A DNA stretch of 64,000 nt from Streptomyces seoulensis (lineage in GTDB: Bacteria > Actinomycetota > Actinomycetes > Streptomycetales > Streptomycetaceae): positions 3,782,001-3,846,000 of the forward strand of contig NZ_CP032229.1 in NCBI RefSeq assembly GCF_004328625.1, read 5' to 3'. Both the position numbers and the translations under genes were made by a program. The notes under the pieces were generated by a model. It was not told the DNA's origin. It was given only the letters and a program-made list of their open reading frames with translations, and made no database searches. Shown in pieces: positions 57,688-64,000 of the stretch; the stretch's first letter is position 1; each line of letters opens with the position of its first letter.

Positions 57688-57706
57688 TGTAACAACTTAC
57701 ATTACA
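57688..57706. promoter_or_regulatory. Rrf2-type operator upstream of the SDR gene
   Basis: Read on the minus strand it is TGTAATGTAAGTTGTTACA, with five-base perfect outer arms. It lies about 47 bases before the SDR start and matches the 56406-56424 site. Confidence 0.65.
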
Positions 57707-57732
57707 TCCATACGTGAGGGTCGTGGCGGACG

Positions 57733-57748
57733 CCGGCCGCGCGGCCGG
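57733..57748 (-). terminator. short GC palindrome after the hydrolase gene
   Basis: CCGGCCGCGCGGCCGG lies directly after the stop of the alpha/beta hydrolase on the minus strand. It could act as a weak terminator between the two minus-strand genes; there is no T-run. Confidence 0.4.
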
Positions 57749-58579
57749 TCACTCCTCGATGAAGGCGAGGATCTCCGGGTTGAGGACGTCCGGGTGGACG
57801 GAGAGCATCCCGTGCGGCCAGCCCTCGTAGCTCTTGAGCGTCGCGTTCTTCAGCAGCTCGGCGGACTTCGGCGCGGAGTCCTCGTACGGCACCACCTGGT
57901 CGTCGGTTCCGTGCAGGACGAGCACGGGGGCGTCGATGCTTTCGAGGTCCTCGGTGAAGTCGGTCTCGGAGAACGCCTTGATGCATTCGTAGTGCGCGTT
58001 CGCCGCGCCCCTCATCCCCTGCCACCACCAGCGGTCGATGAGCCCCTGCGACACCTCGGCGCCGGGCCGGTTGTAGCCGTAGAACGGCCCGGAGGGGACG
58101 TCGATGTAGAACTGCGCGCGGTTGGCGGCGAGCGCCTCGCGCAGCCCGTCGAAGACCTCGATGGGGGTGCCGTCGGGGTTGCTGTCCTTCTTGACCATGA
58201 CCGGGGGCACCGCGTTGGAGATGACCGCCTTGGACACCCGGCCCGGCTTGGCCCGCGCCACGTAGTGGACCACCTCGCCGCCCCCGGTGGAGTGCCCGAT
58301 GTGCACCGCGTCCTTCAGGTCCAGCGCGTCGGTCAGGGCGGCCACGTCCGCCGCGTAGGTGTCCATCTCGTGCCCGGTCGACGGCTGGCTGGAGCGGCCG
58401 TGGCCGCGGCGGTCGTGGGCGATGACGCGGTAACCCTGGGACAGGAAGTACAGCAACTGGTTGTCCCAGTCCTCGTGGCTCAGGGGCCAGCCGTGGTGGA
58501 AGACGAGCGGCTGGGCGTCCCGGGGGCCCCAGTCGACGTAGAAGATGCTGGTGCCGTCAGGCGTGGTCACCGTGCCCAT
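57749..58579 (-). CDS. alpha/beta hydrolase, cofactor-free haloperoxidase type
   Basis: A 276-residue hydrolase. The oxyanion and nucleophile region reads VHIGHSTGGGE with Ser97, the acid lies in LHGTDDQVVPY, and the histidine in EGWPHGML. The HHGWPLSHEDWDNQLLYF and HDRRGHGRSSQP lines are typical of non-heme chloroperoxidases, which also act as esterases. ATG 58579 follows CCCGGAGGTATCC. It precedes the SDR gene on the same strand. Confidence 0.92.
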   Translation of the reverse strand: MGTVTTPDGTSIFYVDWGPRDAQPLVFHHGWPLSHEDWDNQLLYFLSQGYRVIAHDRRGHGRSSQPSTGHEMDTYAADVAALTDALDLKDAVHIGHSTGGGEVVHYVARAKPGRVSKAVISNAVPPVMVKKDSNPDGTPIEVFDGLREALAANRAQFYIDVPSGPFYGYNRPGAEVSQGLIDRWWWQGMRGAANAHYECIKAFSETDFTEDLESIDAPVLVLHGTDDQVVPYEDSAPKSAELLKNATLKSYEGWPHGMLSVHPDVLNPEILAFIEE

Positions 58580-58727
58580 GACGGATACCTCCGGGTGATC
58601 GTCTGCGTGGTCTCTTCCCGGGCCCGCTCCGCGCCGACGCAGACGGGCTCACCCCTCGCGCATGCCCCCCCCGGGAACCTGCCGCCCCGCCTCTGCCACG
58701 CTACGCGCGCGCCGGTAGGGCCGCATG

Positions 58728-58901
58728 TCAGCGCTCGCGGGCCCGAGCGGCGTCCGCCGGGCGTGCCAACTCGGCCTGTGCGGCCTGGCGCTTCGGCGCC
58801 GTAGGGCAGAGCAACGGCCGGGGCCGCCACCCCCCACAGGAGAGACCCCGGCCGTTGCGTGGGGCGGACCGCGGGCGGTCCGTCACGTTGTTCTGCGTCA
58901 T
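58728..58901 (-). CDS. possible small protein, weakly supported
   Basis: A 57-codon frame starting MTQNNVTDRPRSAPRNGRGL and ending ADAARARER. About 88% of its third positions are G or C, close to real genes here, but GC bias alone is weak at this size. A perfect inverted repeat lies inside it. I do not recognise a family. It could equally be an untranslated RNA or nothing. Confidence 0.25.
   Translation of the reverse strand: MTQNNVTDRPRSAPRNGRGLSCGGWRPRPLLCPTAPKRQAAQAELARPADAARARER
58811..58857. repeat. orphan 13-base inverted repeat
   Basis: GCAACGGCCGGGG and CCCCGGCCGTTGC pair perfectly across 21 bases. It looks like a Streptomyces terminator, yet no recognised gene on either strand runs into it. 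It may end an unknown RNA or be part of a small gene. Confidence 0.6.
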
Positions 58902-59031
58902 GACTGCGTCATGTGTCACACCCCGGGCGTGTCACGAGTCAGTTGCATCTTCCACAGACGTGGACGAGCAGCGGTTTCAGGCCGTAACGTGCCTTTCGCG
59001 CCGACCGAGTGACGGGCGTAAAGGGAGTGCG

Positions 59032-59694
59032 GTGCAGGGGGACGACGCGGAGTTGACGGCCGCGGTGCGCGCGGCCCAGGCGGGGGACGAGACCGCGTTC
59101 CGTACGGTGTACCGCGCGGTGCATCCACGGCTGCTCGGCTATGTACGCACGCTGGTGGGCGACCTGGACGCCGAGGACGTCACGTCCGAGGCGTGGCTCC
59201 AGATCGCCCGCGACCTCGACCGGTTCAGCGGTGACGCCGACCGGTTCCGGGGCTGGGCGGCGCGGATAGCCCGCAACCGCGCCCTGGACCACATACGGAT
59301 GCGCGGCCGCCGCCCCCTGATAGGCGGCGACGAGACCGAACTGACCGGCCGGGCGGCCGAGTCGGACACCGCCGGTGAGGCCATCGAGGCCCTGACCACC
59401 GACGGCGCCCTCTCCCTCATCGCCCGCCTCCCGCAGGACCAGGCCGAGGCCGTCGTGCTGCGCGTGGTGGTCGGGCTCGACGCCAAGACCGCCGCCGAGA
59501 CGCTCGGCAAGCGCGCGGGCGCCGTCCGTACCGCCGCGCACCGGGGCCTGAAGCGGCTGGCCGAACTCCTCGGCACCGAACCGGAATCGACGGGAGGGCT
59601 CGACGCGCTCCCGCCCCAGCGAACGCCGCGCGGTGGCGCGGTGCGGTCCGCGAGTGTGACGCATACGCGTACGCGGACGCAGAAGGACATGTGA
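59032..59694 (+). CDS. ECF-type RNA polymerase sigma factor
   Basis: A 220-residue sigma factor. Region 2 spans about residues 20-90 (FRTVYRAVHPRLLGYVRTLV; AEDVTSEAWLQIARDLDRF; FRGWAARIARNRALDHIRMR). Region 4 spans about 120-178 (LIARLPQDQAEAVVLRVVVG; ETLGKRAGAVRTAAHRGLKR). The GTG at 59032 with AAGGGAG upstream is the start; the frame is open further but not protein-like. The stop overlaps the next gene's ATG by one base, so sigma and its partner are coupled. Confidence 0.93.
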   Translation: MQGDDAELTAAVRAAQAGDETAFRTVYRAVHPRLLGYVRTLVGDLDAEDVTSEAWLQIARDLDRFSGDADRFRGWAARIARNRALDHIRMRGRRPLIGGDETELTGRAAESDTAGEAIEALTTDGALSLIARLPQDQAEAVVLRVVVGLDAKTAAETLGKRAGAVRTAAHRGLKRLAELLGTEPESTGGLDALPPQRTPRGGAVRSASVTHTRTRTQKDM

Positions 59695-60731
59695 TGGCCG
59701 ACGAGCACGACAAGTGGCTGGACGGTGAGACGTCGGAACGTCTGCTGCGCGGCGAGCCGTTGGAAGCCGTCGACGCCGGCGCCCGCGTCCCCGCCGAACG
59801 GCTCGCCGGACTCCTCGGCACCCTCGCCGCCCAGGGTGACCCCGCGATCGGTGAACTCCCCGGTGAGAAGGCCGCGTTGGCCGCCTTCCGGGAGGCCCGC
59901 GTCACCGTCCCCGAGGCGAGCGCGTCGTACGGCCACGGCGACGCCGGCCTCGTCCGGATCGGCGGCCCCGCCCCCCGTACCCGTACCCGGCGCTCGCGCT
60001 GGGGCCGGCCCGTCCGGTTCGGGCTGGCCGCCGCGCTGGCCGCCGGCACGCTGGGCGGGGTCGCGGTGGCCGCGGGCAGCGGGGTGCTGCCCGGACCGTT
60101 CCGGCACGACACCCCCCGCCCCGGCGCCTCCGTCTCCGCCGCCGAGACCCCGGCCCGGCCCAGCGGCCCGGCGTCCCCGACCCCCTCTCCGGGTACCTCG
60201 GGCACCCCGGACGTCACGCCCCGCGCACCGGCGCCCGGCGCCTCGGACGGCAGGGCCGGGAGCACCGGCGAGGCGACCGGCAGTCCCTCGTCCGGTGAGC
60301 CCTCGCGCCGCCCCGGCGCCCGCTGGTGGGCCGCCACCACGGCCTGCCGCGACCTGCGGGAGGGCCGGGAGCCGGAGACCGGGAACCGGCGCACCCTGGA
60401 GGGCCTCGCGGGCGGTCCGGCCCGGGTCAAGGTGTACTGCCGGGCCCTGCTCGCCGCCACCGAGGTGAACGGCCGCACCCACGATCACCGGAGTCCGGGC
60501 GGCAAGCCCGACGAAGACAAGGGCGGAGGCCGCCACGACGACGGAGATCAGGGGGACGACGACGGCCGCACCCCCCGCCCGCGCCTCCACCTCAACCTTC
60601 CGTCGACCCGCCAGATCCCCTCTGACCTGCGGCTTTGTCACTTCCGAAAATTTGTTTCGGAAAGGTGTGACGTTTCTGGAGGCGACGGCGCAGTACTGAG
60701 TGAGCCGACTGGTCATCGGCCGTCGCACTGA
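59694..60731 (+). CDS. putative anti-sigma factor, single-pass membrane protein
   Basis: A 345-residue protein. The cytoplasmic N-terminus (about 1-95) is helical and acidic but has no HxxxCxxC zinc motif, so it is not a ZAS-type anti-sigma. One membrane segment lies at about 104-125 (RFGLAAALAAGTLGGVAVAAG). The external part is a long Pro/Ser/Thr linker, a short Cys-containing domain (CRDLREGREPE; VYCRALLAAT), and an Asp/Gly/His-rich tail. Place and topology make it the likely regulator of the sigma factor just upstream. The last 40 or so codons run through an AT-rich palindrome. Confidence 0.78.
   Translation: MADEHDKWLDGETSERLLRGEPLEAVDAGARVPAERLAGLLGTLAAQGDPAIGELPGEKAALAAFREARVTVPEASASYGHGDAGLVRIGGPAPRTRTRRSRWGRPVRFGLAAALAAGTLGGVAVAAGSGVLPGPFRHDTPRPGASVSAAETPARPSGPASPTPSPGTSGTPDVTPRAPAPGASDGRAGSTGEATGSPSSGEPSRRPGARWWAATTACRDLREGREPETGNRRTLEGLAGGPARVKVYCRALLAATEVNGRTHDHRSPGGKPDEDKGGGRHDDGDQGDDDGRTPRPRLHLNLPSTRQIPSDLRLCHFRKFVSERCDVSGGDGAVLSEPTGHRPSH
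60642..60662. promoter_or_regulatory. AT-rich palindrome inside the 3' end of the anti-sigma gene
   Basis: TTCCGAAA-ATTTG-TTTCGGAA is a perfect 8-base inverted repeat with a 5-base centre, flanked by GTCAC and GTGTGAC. It is much richer in A/T than the surrounding DNA. CGAAA/TTTCG palindromes of this kind are known as repressor sites of sugar-degradation genes in streptomycetes, but no such gene is next to it. Confidence 0.5.
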
Positions 60732-60768
60732 GCCGGGGTTCCCCCCGTACCCCAAGGCTCGTGCATCG

Positions 60769-60805
60769 GCGCGGGCGGGACACGTTCCCCCGGTCCCGCC
60801 CGCGC
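60769..60805. terminator. hairpin between the anti-sigma and L,D-transpeptidase genes
   Basis: GCGCGGGCGGGAC and GTCCCGCCCGCGC form a perfect 13-base stem with an 11-base loop between two convergent genes. Confidence 0.75.
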
Positions 60806-60831
60806 CCCCACTCCACCGGGAGAGACCCCGC

Positions 60832-61620
60832 TCAGCGGTGGACGACCACCCGGTCCCCGTTGCGCACCTGCGCGAACAGCGACGCGATCGCCCCCTCGTC
60901 CCGCACGTTGACGCATCCGTGCGAACCACCCGCGTACCCGTGCGCCGCGAAGTCGTAGGAGTAGTGGATCGCCTGGCCGCCGCTGAAGAACATGGCGTAC
61001 GGCATGGGGGAGTCGTAGAGCGTCGACACATGGTGCCGGGACTTCCAGTAGATGCTGAAGACACCCTCGCGGGTGGGGGTGTACTGCGAGCCGAAGCGGA
61101 CCGAGACCGTGGTGAGCGTGCGGCCGTCGATCATCCAGCGCAGGGTGCGGCTGGTCTTGCTCACGCACAGCACCCGCCCGGTCAGACAGCGCGGGTCGGG
61201 CGGGGCGGCGGGCTGGCCGCCCATCAGATACAGCTCCCACTGACCCGGCCGGTGCGTCATCGCCAGCAGCCGCCGCCAGGTGACGTTGTCCACGCGGCCG
61301 GTACGGGGCAGTCCGCGCTTGCCCTGGAAGCCGCCGACCGCCTGCTCGGTGAGGTCGTCGTACTCCCCGGTCGGCCCGTCGTTCAGCCACTGCACCTGCC
61401 GGAGGCGGGCCTGTAGCTCCCGCACGCCGCTTCCGGTGTCCCCGCGCGAGAACAGGGTCGCCCGAGTCGTGGTGTGCGGCTTGGCCGACGGCGTGTCGAA
61501 GTGGACCGGGTACTGCGGCTTCCCGTCGGCCCCCTCGGGCGGCGGCTTGCACCCTCCGAGCGCCACGGCGAGGGCGGCGGCCGAGGCGAACAGGGCGACG
61601 GTTCTCCCCGGAGTCCTCAT
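60832..61620 (-). CDS. L,D-transpeptidase lipoprotein with peptidoglycan-binding domain
   Basis: A 262-residue cell-wall enzyme. A signal peptide ends in a lipobox (ALGGC; Cys24). A PG_binding_1-type domain follows (about 60-118: SGVRELQARLRQVQWLNDG, EYDDLTEQAVGGFQGKRGLP). The YkuD domain ends with the catalytic motif HGYAGGSHGCVNVRD, holding the active Cys. L,D-transpeptidases make 3-3 peptidoglycan cross-links, which are common in actinobacteria. Divergent from the LysE gene. Confidence 0.93.
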   Translation of the reverse strand: MRTPGRTVALFASAAALAVALGGCKPPPEGADGKPQYPVHFDTPSAKPHTTTRATLFSRGDTGSGVRELQARLRQVQWLNDGPTGEYDDLTEQAVGGFQGKRGLPRTGRVDNVTWRRLLAMTHRPGQWELYLMGGQPAAPPDPRCLTGRVLCVSKTSRTLRWMIDGRTLTTVSVRFGSQYTPTREGVFSIYWKSRHHVSTLYDSPMPYAMFFSGGQAIHYSYDFAAHGYAGGSHGCVNVRDEGAIASLFAQVRNGDRVVVHR

Positions 61621-61769
61621 GCCGGGGATGCTTCCCCCACGCGCCCGCCGCCGAACAACGCCGAGGCCACCCTGGGCGAGGTCTGCGGCACACCGCGCTC
61701 GGTGCGGGGGACGTATCAGTCACCGGACGCCCGCTGGACCACTGGTGGCCGCGTGCGACACTCGCTCCC

Positions 61770-62423
61770 ATGTTCGGTGTCATCGATCTCCCCGCCTACC
61801 TGGCCGGGCTGCTGCTCATCATTCTGCTTCCGGGTCCCAACTCGCTGTACGTGCTGTCGGTGGCGGCGCGGAAGGGGGTCAGGCCGGGGTATACGGCGGC
61901 CGCCGGGGTGTGGTGCGGGGACACCGTGCTGATGACGTTGTCCGCGGCCGGGGTGGCCTCGCTGCTCCAGGCCAACGCGGTGCTGTTCAGGATCGTGAAG
62001 TACGCGGGGGCCGGCTATCTGACCTGGCTGGCGATCGGGATGCTGCGGGCCGCCTGGCAGATGTGGCGGACCCGGCGGGCGCCGGTGGTGGCGGAGGCCG
62101 CCGCCGAGGAAGGGCCGGTGGCCGAGCGGCCGTTCCGGCGGGCGCTGGTGGTCAGCCTGTTCAACCCGAAGGCGATCCTGTTCTTCGTGGCCTTCTTCGT
62201 CCAGTTCGTGGACCCGGCCTACGCCTACCCCGCGCTGTCCTTCGTCGTCCTCGGCGCCTTCGCCCAGGCCGCGAGCTTCCTCTACCTCACCGCACTGATC
62301 TTCAGCGGCACCAGGCTGGCCGCCGCGTTCCGCCGCCGCAGGCGGCTCTCGGCGACGGCCACCTCGGCGGCCGGGGTGCTCTTCCTCGGCTTCGCGGTGA
62401 AGCTGTCGCTGGCGGCCGGTTAG
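61770..62423 (+). CDS. LysE family amino-acid exporter
   Basis: A 217-residue six-segment exporter (LLLIILLPGPNSLYVLSVAA, ARKGVRPGYTAAAGVWCGDT, SLFNPKAILFFVAFFVQFVD). The PGPN and NPK lines are the family marks; the length and sequence are like LeuE-type leucine exporters. Its stop codon shares bases with the stop of the convergent monooxygenase (TTAG). Confidence 0.93.
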   Translation: MFGVIDLPAYLAGLLLIILLPGPNSLYVLSVAARKGVRPGYTAAAGVWCGDTVLMTLSAAGVASLLQANAVLFRIVKYAGAGYLTWLAIGMLRAAWQMWRTRRAPVVAEAAAEEGPVAERPFRRALVVSLFNPKAILFFVAFFVQFVDPAYAYPALSFVVLGAFAQAASFLYLTALIFSGTRLAAAFRRRRRLSATATSAAGVLFLGFAVKLSLAAG

Positions 62424-63802
62424 GCCAGGCCGACGCCGGCGAGGTAGGCGTCGAGCCCCTCGGCCGAGTCGCCCGCCCAGCCGACGTAGCCGTCCGGGCG
62501 GACCAGGAAGACGCCGGGGCCGTACGAGGGCGCGGCCGGCAGGGAGCGGACGCCGGGGAGTTCGGCGCCCAGGAGGGTCCAGTGCGGGCCCCGGAAGGCG
62601 TCGAAGAGGCGGACGCCGTCCACCGTGCCGTCGGGGGCGCGGTCGCCCGCGCGCGGCTCCGCCGGTTCCGGCCGGGTGTCCTCGCTGAGGGACGACTCCC
62701 GGTAGCCCAGACCGAGTTGGACCGTGGCCTTCCCCCGCTGGACCTCGCCCCGGTGCACCCCTGTGGAGAGGTCCAGCATGGCGGCGGCGTTGGCGCGGCG
62801 CTCCTCCTCGTAGGTGTCGAGCAGGGCGTCCGGGGCGCCGTCCCGCAGCACCGCGCCCAGCTTCCAGCCCAGGTTGTAGGCGTCCTGGACGCTGGTGTTC
62901 AGCCCCTGCCCGCCCGCCGGGGAGTGCACGTGGGCCGCGTCCCCGGCGAGGAACACCCGGCCCGCCCGGAACCGGTCGGCGAGCGCCGCGCGCGGCCGGA
63001 ACTCCGAGGCCCAGCGCACCTCGGTGAGGTCGGCGGGGTCGAGATGCGTCCCCGCGCCGACCAGCTTGCGCAGGCCCTCCAGGGAGAGGTCGGGCGTCTC
63101 GCCCTCGGGTAGCCGCGCGGCCAGCTGGAAGTCCTCCGTACCGGCCAGCGGGCACAGCATCAGGCCGGTGCCGTCCTCGCCGGGGAAGGCGTGCCAGTAC
63201 TCCCGGTCGAGACCGCGCACCCGGACGTCCGCGACCAGGAACGGGCTCGGGTCCACGCTCTCCCCGGTCATGCCGACGCCCACCGCGCGCCGGACCGCCG
63301 AGCGGCCGCCGTCGGCCGCGACCAGGTACCGGGCGCGGACCGTCGCGCCGTCCGCGAAGCGCGCGGTCACGCCCTCGGGGTCCTGGTCGAGGCCGGTCAG
63401 CTCGCGGCCGAAGGCGACGCGGCCGCCCAGCTCGGTCAGCCGGTCGTGCAGCACCTCCTGGGTGCGCCACTGGGCGACCATCAGCGGTTCGGTGTACGGG
63501 GCGCCCTCGGTGGCCTCCACCGGCTCGAACATCGGCCGTACGCCGAGCTGTTGGCCATCCCGCCAGATCATCCGGGGCGGGTACGGGCCACCGGCCGCGC
63601 GCATCGCGTCCAGCACGCCGAGGTCGTCGAAGACCTCCTGGGTGCGCGGCTGGACGCCCTTGCCGCGCGAGCCGGGGAACAGCGTTTCCGCCCGCTCCAC
63701 CACCAGCGCCGCCACCCCGCGCCGGGCGAGGTCCACCCCGAGGGTCAGCCCGGTCGGACCGGCCCCCGCCACCAGCACATCCACATCCAGAGGGGCATTC
63801 AT
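62420..63802 (-). CDS. FAD-dependent aromatic monooxygenase
   Basis: A 460-residue group A flavoprotein hydroxylase of the kind found in aromatic polyketide pathways and rifampicin/tetracycline oxidation. The FAD loop VAGAGPTGLTLGVDLARRG (about 11-29), the DG motif YLVAADGGRSAVRRAVGVGM, and the GD motif FLAGDAAHVHSPAGGQGLNT are all present. It is divergent from a TetR gene, and the gap carries two TTAAC-NNN-GTTAA sites. Hydroxylation of a toxic aromatic is a reasonable role, with the TetR sensing the compound. Confidence 0.93.
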   Translation of the reverse strand: MNAPLDVDVLVAGAGPTGLTLGVDLARRGVAALVVERAETLFPGSRGKGVQPRTQEVFDDLGVLDAMRAAGGPYPPRMIWRDGQQLGVRPMFEPVEATEGAPYTEPLMVAQWRTQEVLHDRLTELGGRVAFGRELTGLDQDPEGVTARFADGATVRARYLVAADGGRSAVRRAVGVGMTGESVDPSPFLVADVRVRGLDREYWHAFPGEDGTGLMLCPLAGTEDFQLAARLPEGETPDLSLEGLRKLVGAGTHLDPADLTEVRWASEFRPRAALADRFRAGRVFLAGDAAHVHSPAGGQGLNTSVQDAYNLGWKLGAVLRDGAPDALLDTYEEERRANAAAMLDLSTGVHRGEVQRGKATVQLGLGYRESSLSEDTRPEPAEPRAGDRAPDGTVDGVRLFDAFRGPHWTLLGAELPGVRSLPAAPSYGPGVFLVRPDGYVGWAGDSAEGLDAYLAGVGLA

Positions 63803-63813
63803 GGCAGATCTCC

Positions 63814-63863
63814 TTAACGCCGTTAAGTGCCGTTGCCCATGAGCGTCCCCTTAACGTTGTTAA
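63814..63863. promoter_or_regulatory. two operator palindromes between the monooxygenase and TetR genes
   Basis: TTAACGCCGTTAA at 63814-63826 and TTAACGTTGTTAA at 63851-63863 share the TTAAC-N3-GTTAA form with centres 37 bases apart. They lie in the divergent gap and suit the TetR protein encoded at once to the right, controlling both genes. Confidence 0.78.
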
Positions 63864-63873
63864 GCTGTCAAGC

Positions 63874-64000
63874 GTGAGTACGGAACGACGCGCCCCCCTG
63901 GACCGCCGCAAGGTCGCCGACACCGCGCTGCGGCTGCTGAACGAGACCGGCCTGGACGGGCTGACCCTGCGCGCCATCGCCCGCGAGCTGGACGTCAAGG
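63874..64000 (+). CDS. TetR family regulator, N-terminal part
   Basis: The first 42 codons of a TetR regulator, cut by the window end. The GTG start gives MSTERRAPLDRRKVADTALR followed by LLNETGLDGLTLRAIARELDVK, the start of the family helix-turn-helix. Its own operator copies lie just upstream. Confidence 0.85.
   Translation, partial: MSTERRAPLDRRKVADTALRLLNETGLDGLTLRAIARELDVK

Larger units (their letters stand above)
58580..59031. promoter_or_regulatory. 452-base region before the ECF sigma gene
   Basis: This gap holds three things. The first is a perfect 13-base inverted repeat at 58811-58857 (GCAACGGCCGGGG with CCCCGGCCGTTGC, 21-base loop). The second is a possible small minus-strand frame (58728-58901). 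The third is a set of GTCA repeats at about 58882-58942, including TGCGTCATG twice with an 11-base period and GTGTCAC twice 16 bases apart. The repeats lie 90-150 bases before the sigma gene start. No -35/-10 pair was assigned with confidence. Confidence 0.45.

Overview
The window is high-GC actinobacterial chromosome, almost certainly Streptomyces. The signs are the extreme G/C third-position bias, the frequent GTG starts, the four-base stop/start overlaps, the DUF397/XRE pair, mycothiol-era PIG-L deacetylases, rare TTA codons, and a gene order (sucCD, purNH, folD, mdh, then glyA, trpS, dacC, sdhCDAB) that I recall from the core of Streptomyces chromosomes. No rRNA, tRNA, CRISPR array, prophage or insertion sequence was seen.

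Layout. 1-11.8 kb is core metabolism: the end of sucC, sucD, a sigma-like membrane protein, two membrane proteins, purN-purH (last steps of IMP synthesis), an RDD protein, folD, a DUF3017 protein, an XRE regulator and mdh. 11.9-15.1 kb holds a siderophore-interacting protein, an MFS exporter and a divergent LysR. 15.2-19.3 kb is a little-known three-gene run: a membrane protein and a coiled-coil protein sharing a 15-residue motif, then a long Pro/Ser/Ala repeat protein with a membrane anchor. 19.5-26.7 kb is a five-gene choline/glycine betaine operon (aldehyde dehydrogenase, GMC oxidoreductase, ABC ATPase, fused double permease, lipoprotein). 26.7-31.2 kb holds an AhpD-like gene with a divergent MocR regulator, a DMT transporter, and a small lipoprotein next to a YgiC-like ATP-grasp enzyme. 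31.3-37.8 kb holds a ZTP riboswitch with glyA, then trpS, a 2'-5' RNA ligase-like protein, a DprE2-like reductase, a YihY protein and a D,D-carboxypeptidase.

37.9-42.7 kb is a set of single genes (metallophosphoesterase, PIG-L deacetylase, SMI1/KNR4, double VOC, a dienelactone-hydrolase-like protein without its nucleophile). 42.8-45.0 kb is an accessory patch of XRE/DUF397, a small protein, a NUDIX protein and a Cys/His protein; three of its genes carry a TTA codon and so probably depend on bldA. 45.0-48.4 kb holds hemerythrin, a TetR-DCC-membrane operon with two palindromic operators around its promoter, VOC and Uma2 genes. 48.5-52.0 kb is sdhCDAB on the minus strand. 52.1-57.7 kb holds a uraD gene that seems to start at CTG, a GH20 hexosaminidase, DUF4328, two unknown proteins, and an Rrf2 regulator sharing an operator with a nearby SDR. 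57.7-64 kb holds an alpha/beta hydrolase, an ECF sigma factor with a putative anti-sigma, an L,D-transpeptidase lipoprotein, a LysE exporter, and an FAD monooxygenase divergent from a TetR gene that is cut by the window end.

The core genes link one-carbon and purine metabolism (purN, purH, folD, glyA with its ZTP riboswitch) and the TCA cycle (sucCD, mdh, sdhCDAB). The accessory genes mainly serve envelope, osmotic and regulatory functions. All functions are read from motifs and context; no database search was run.
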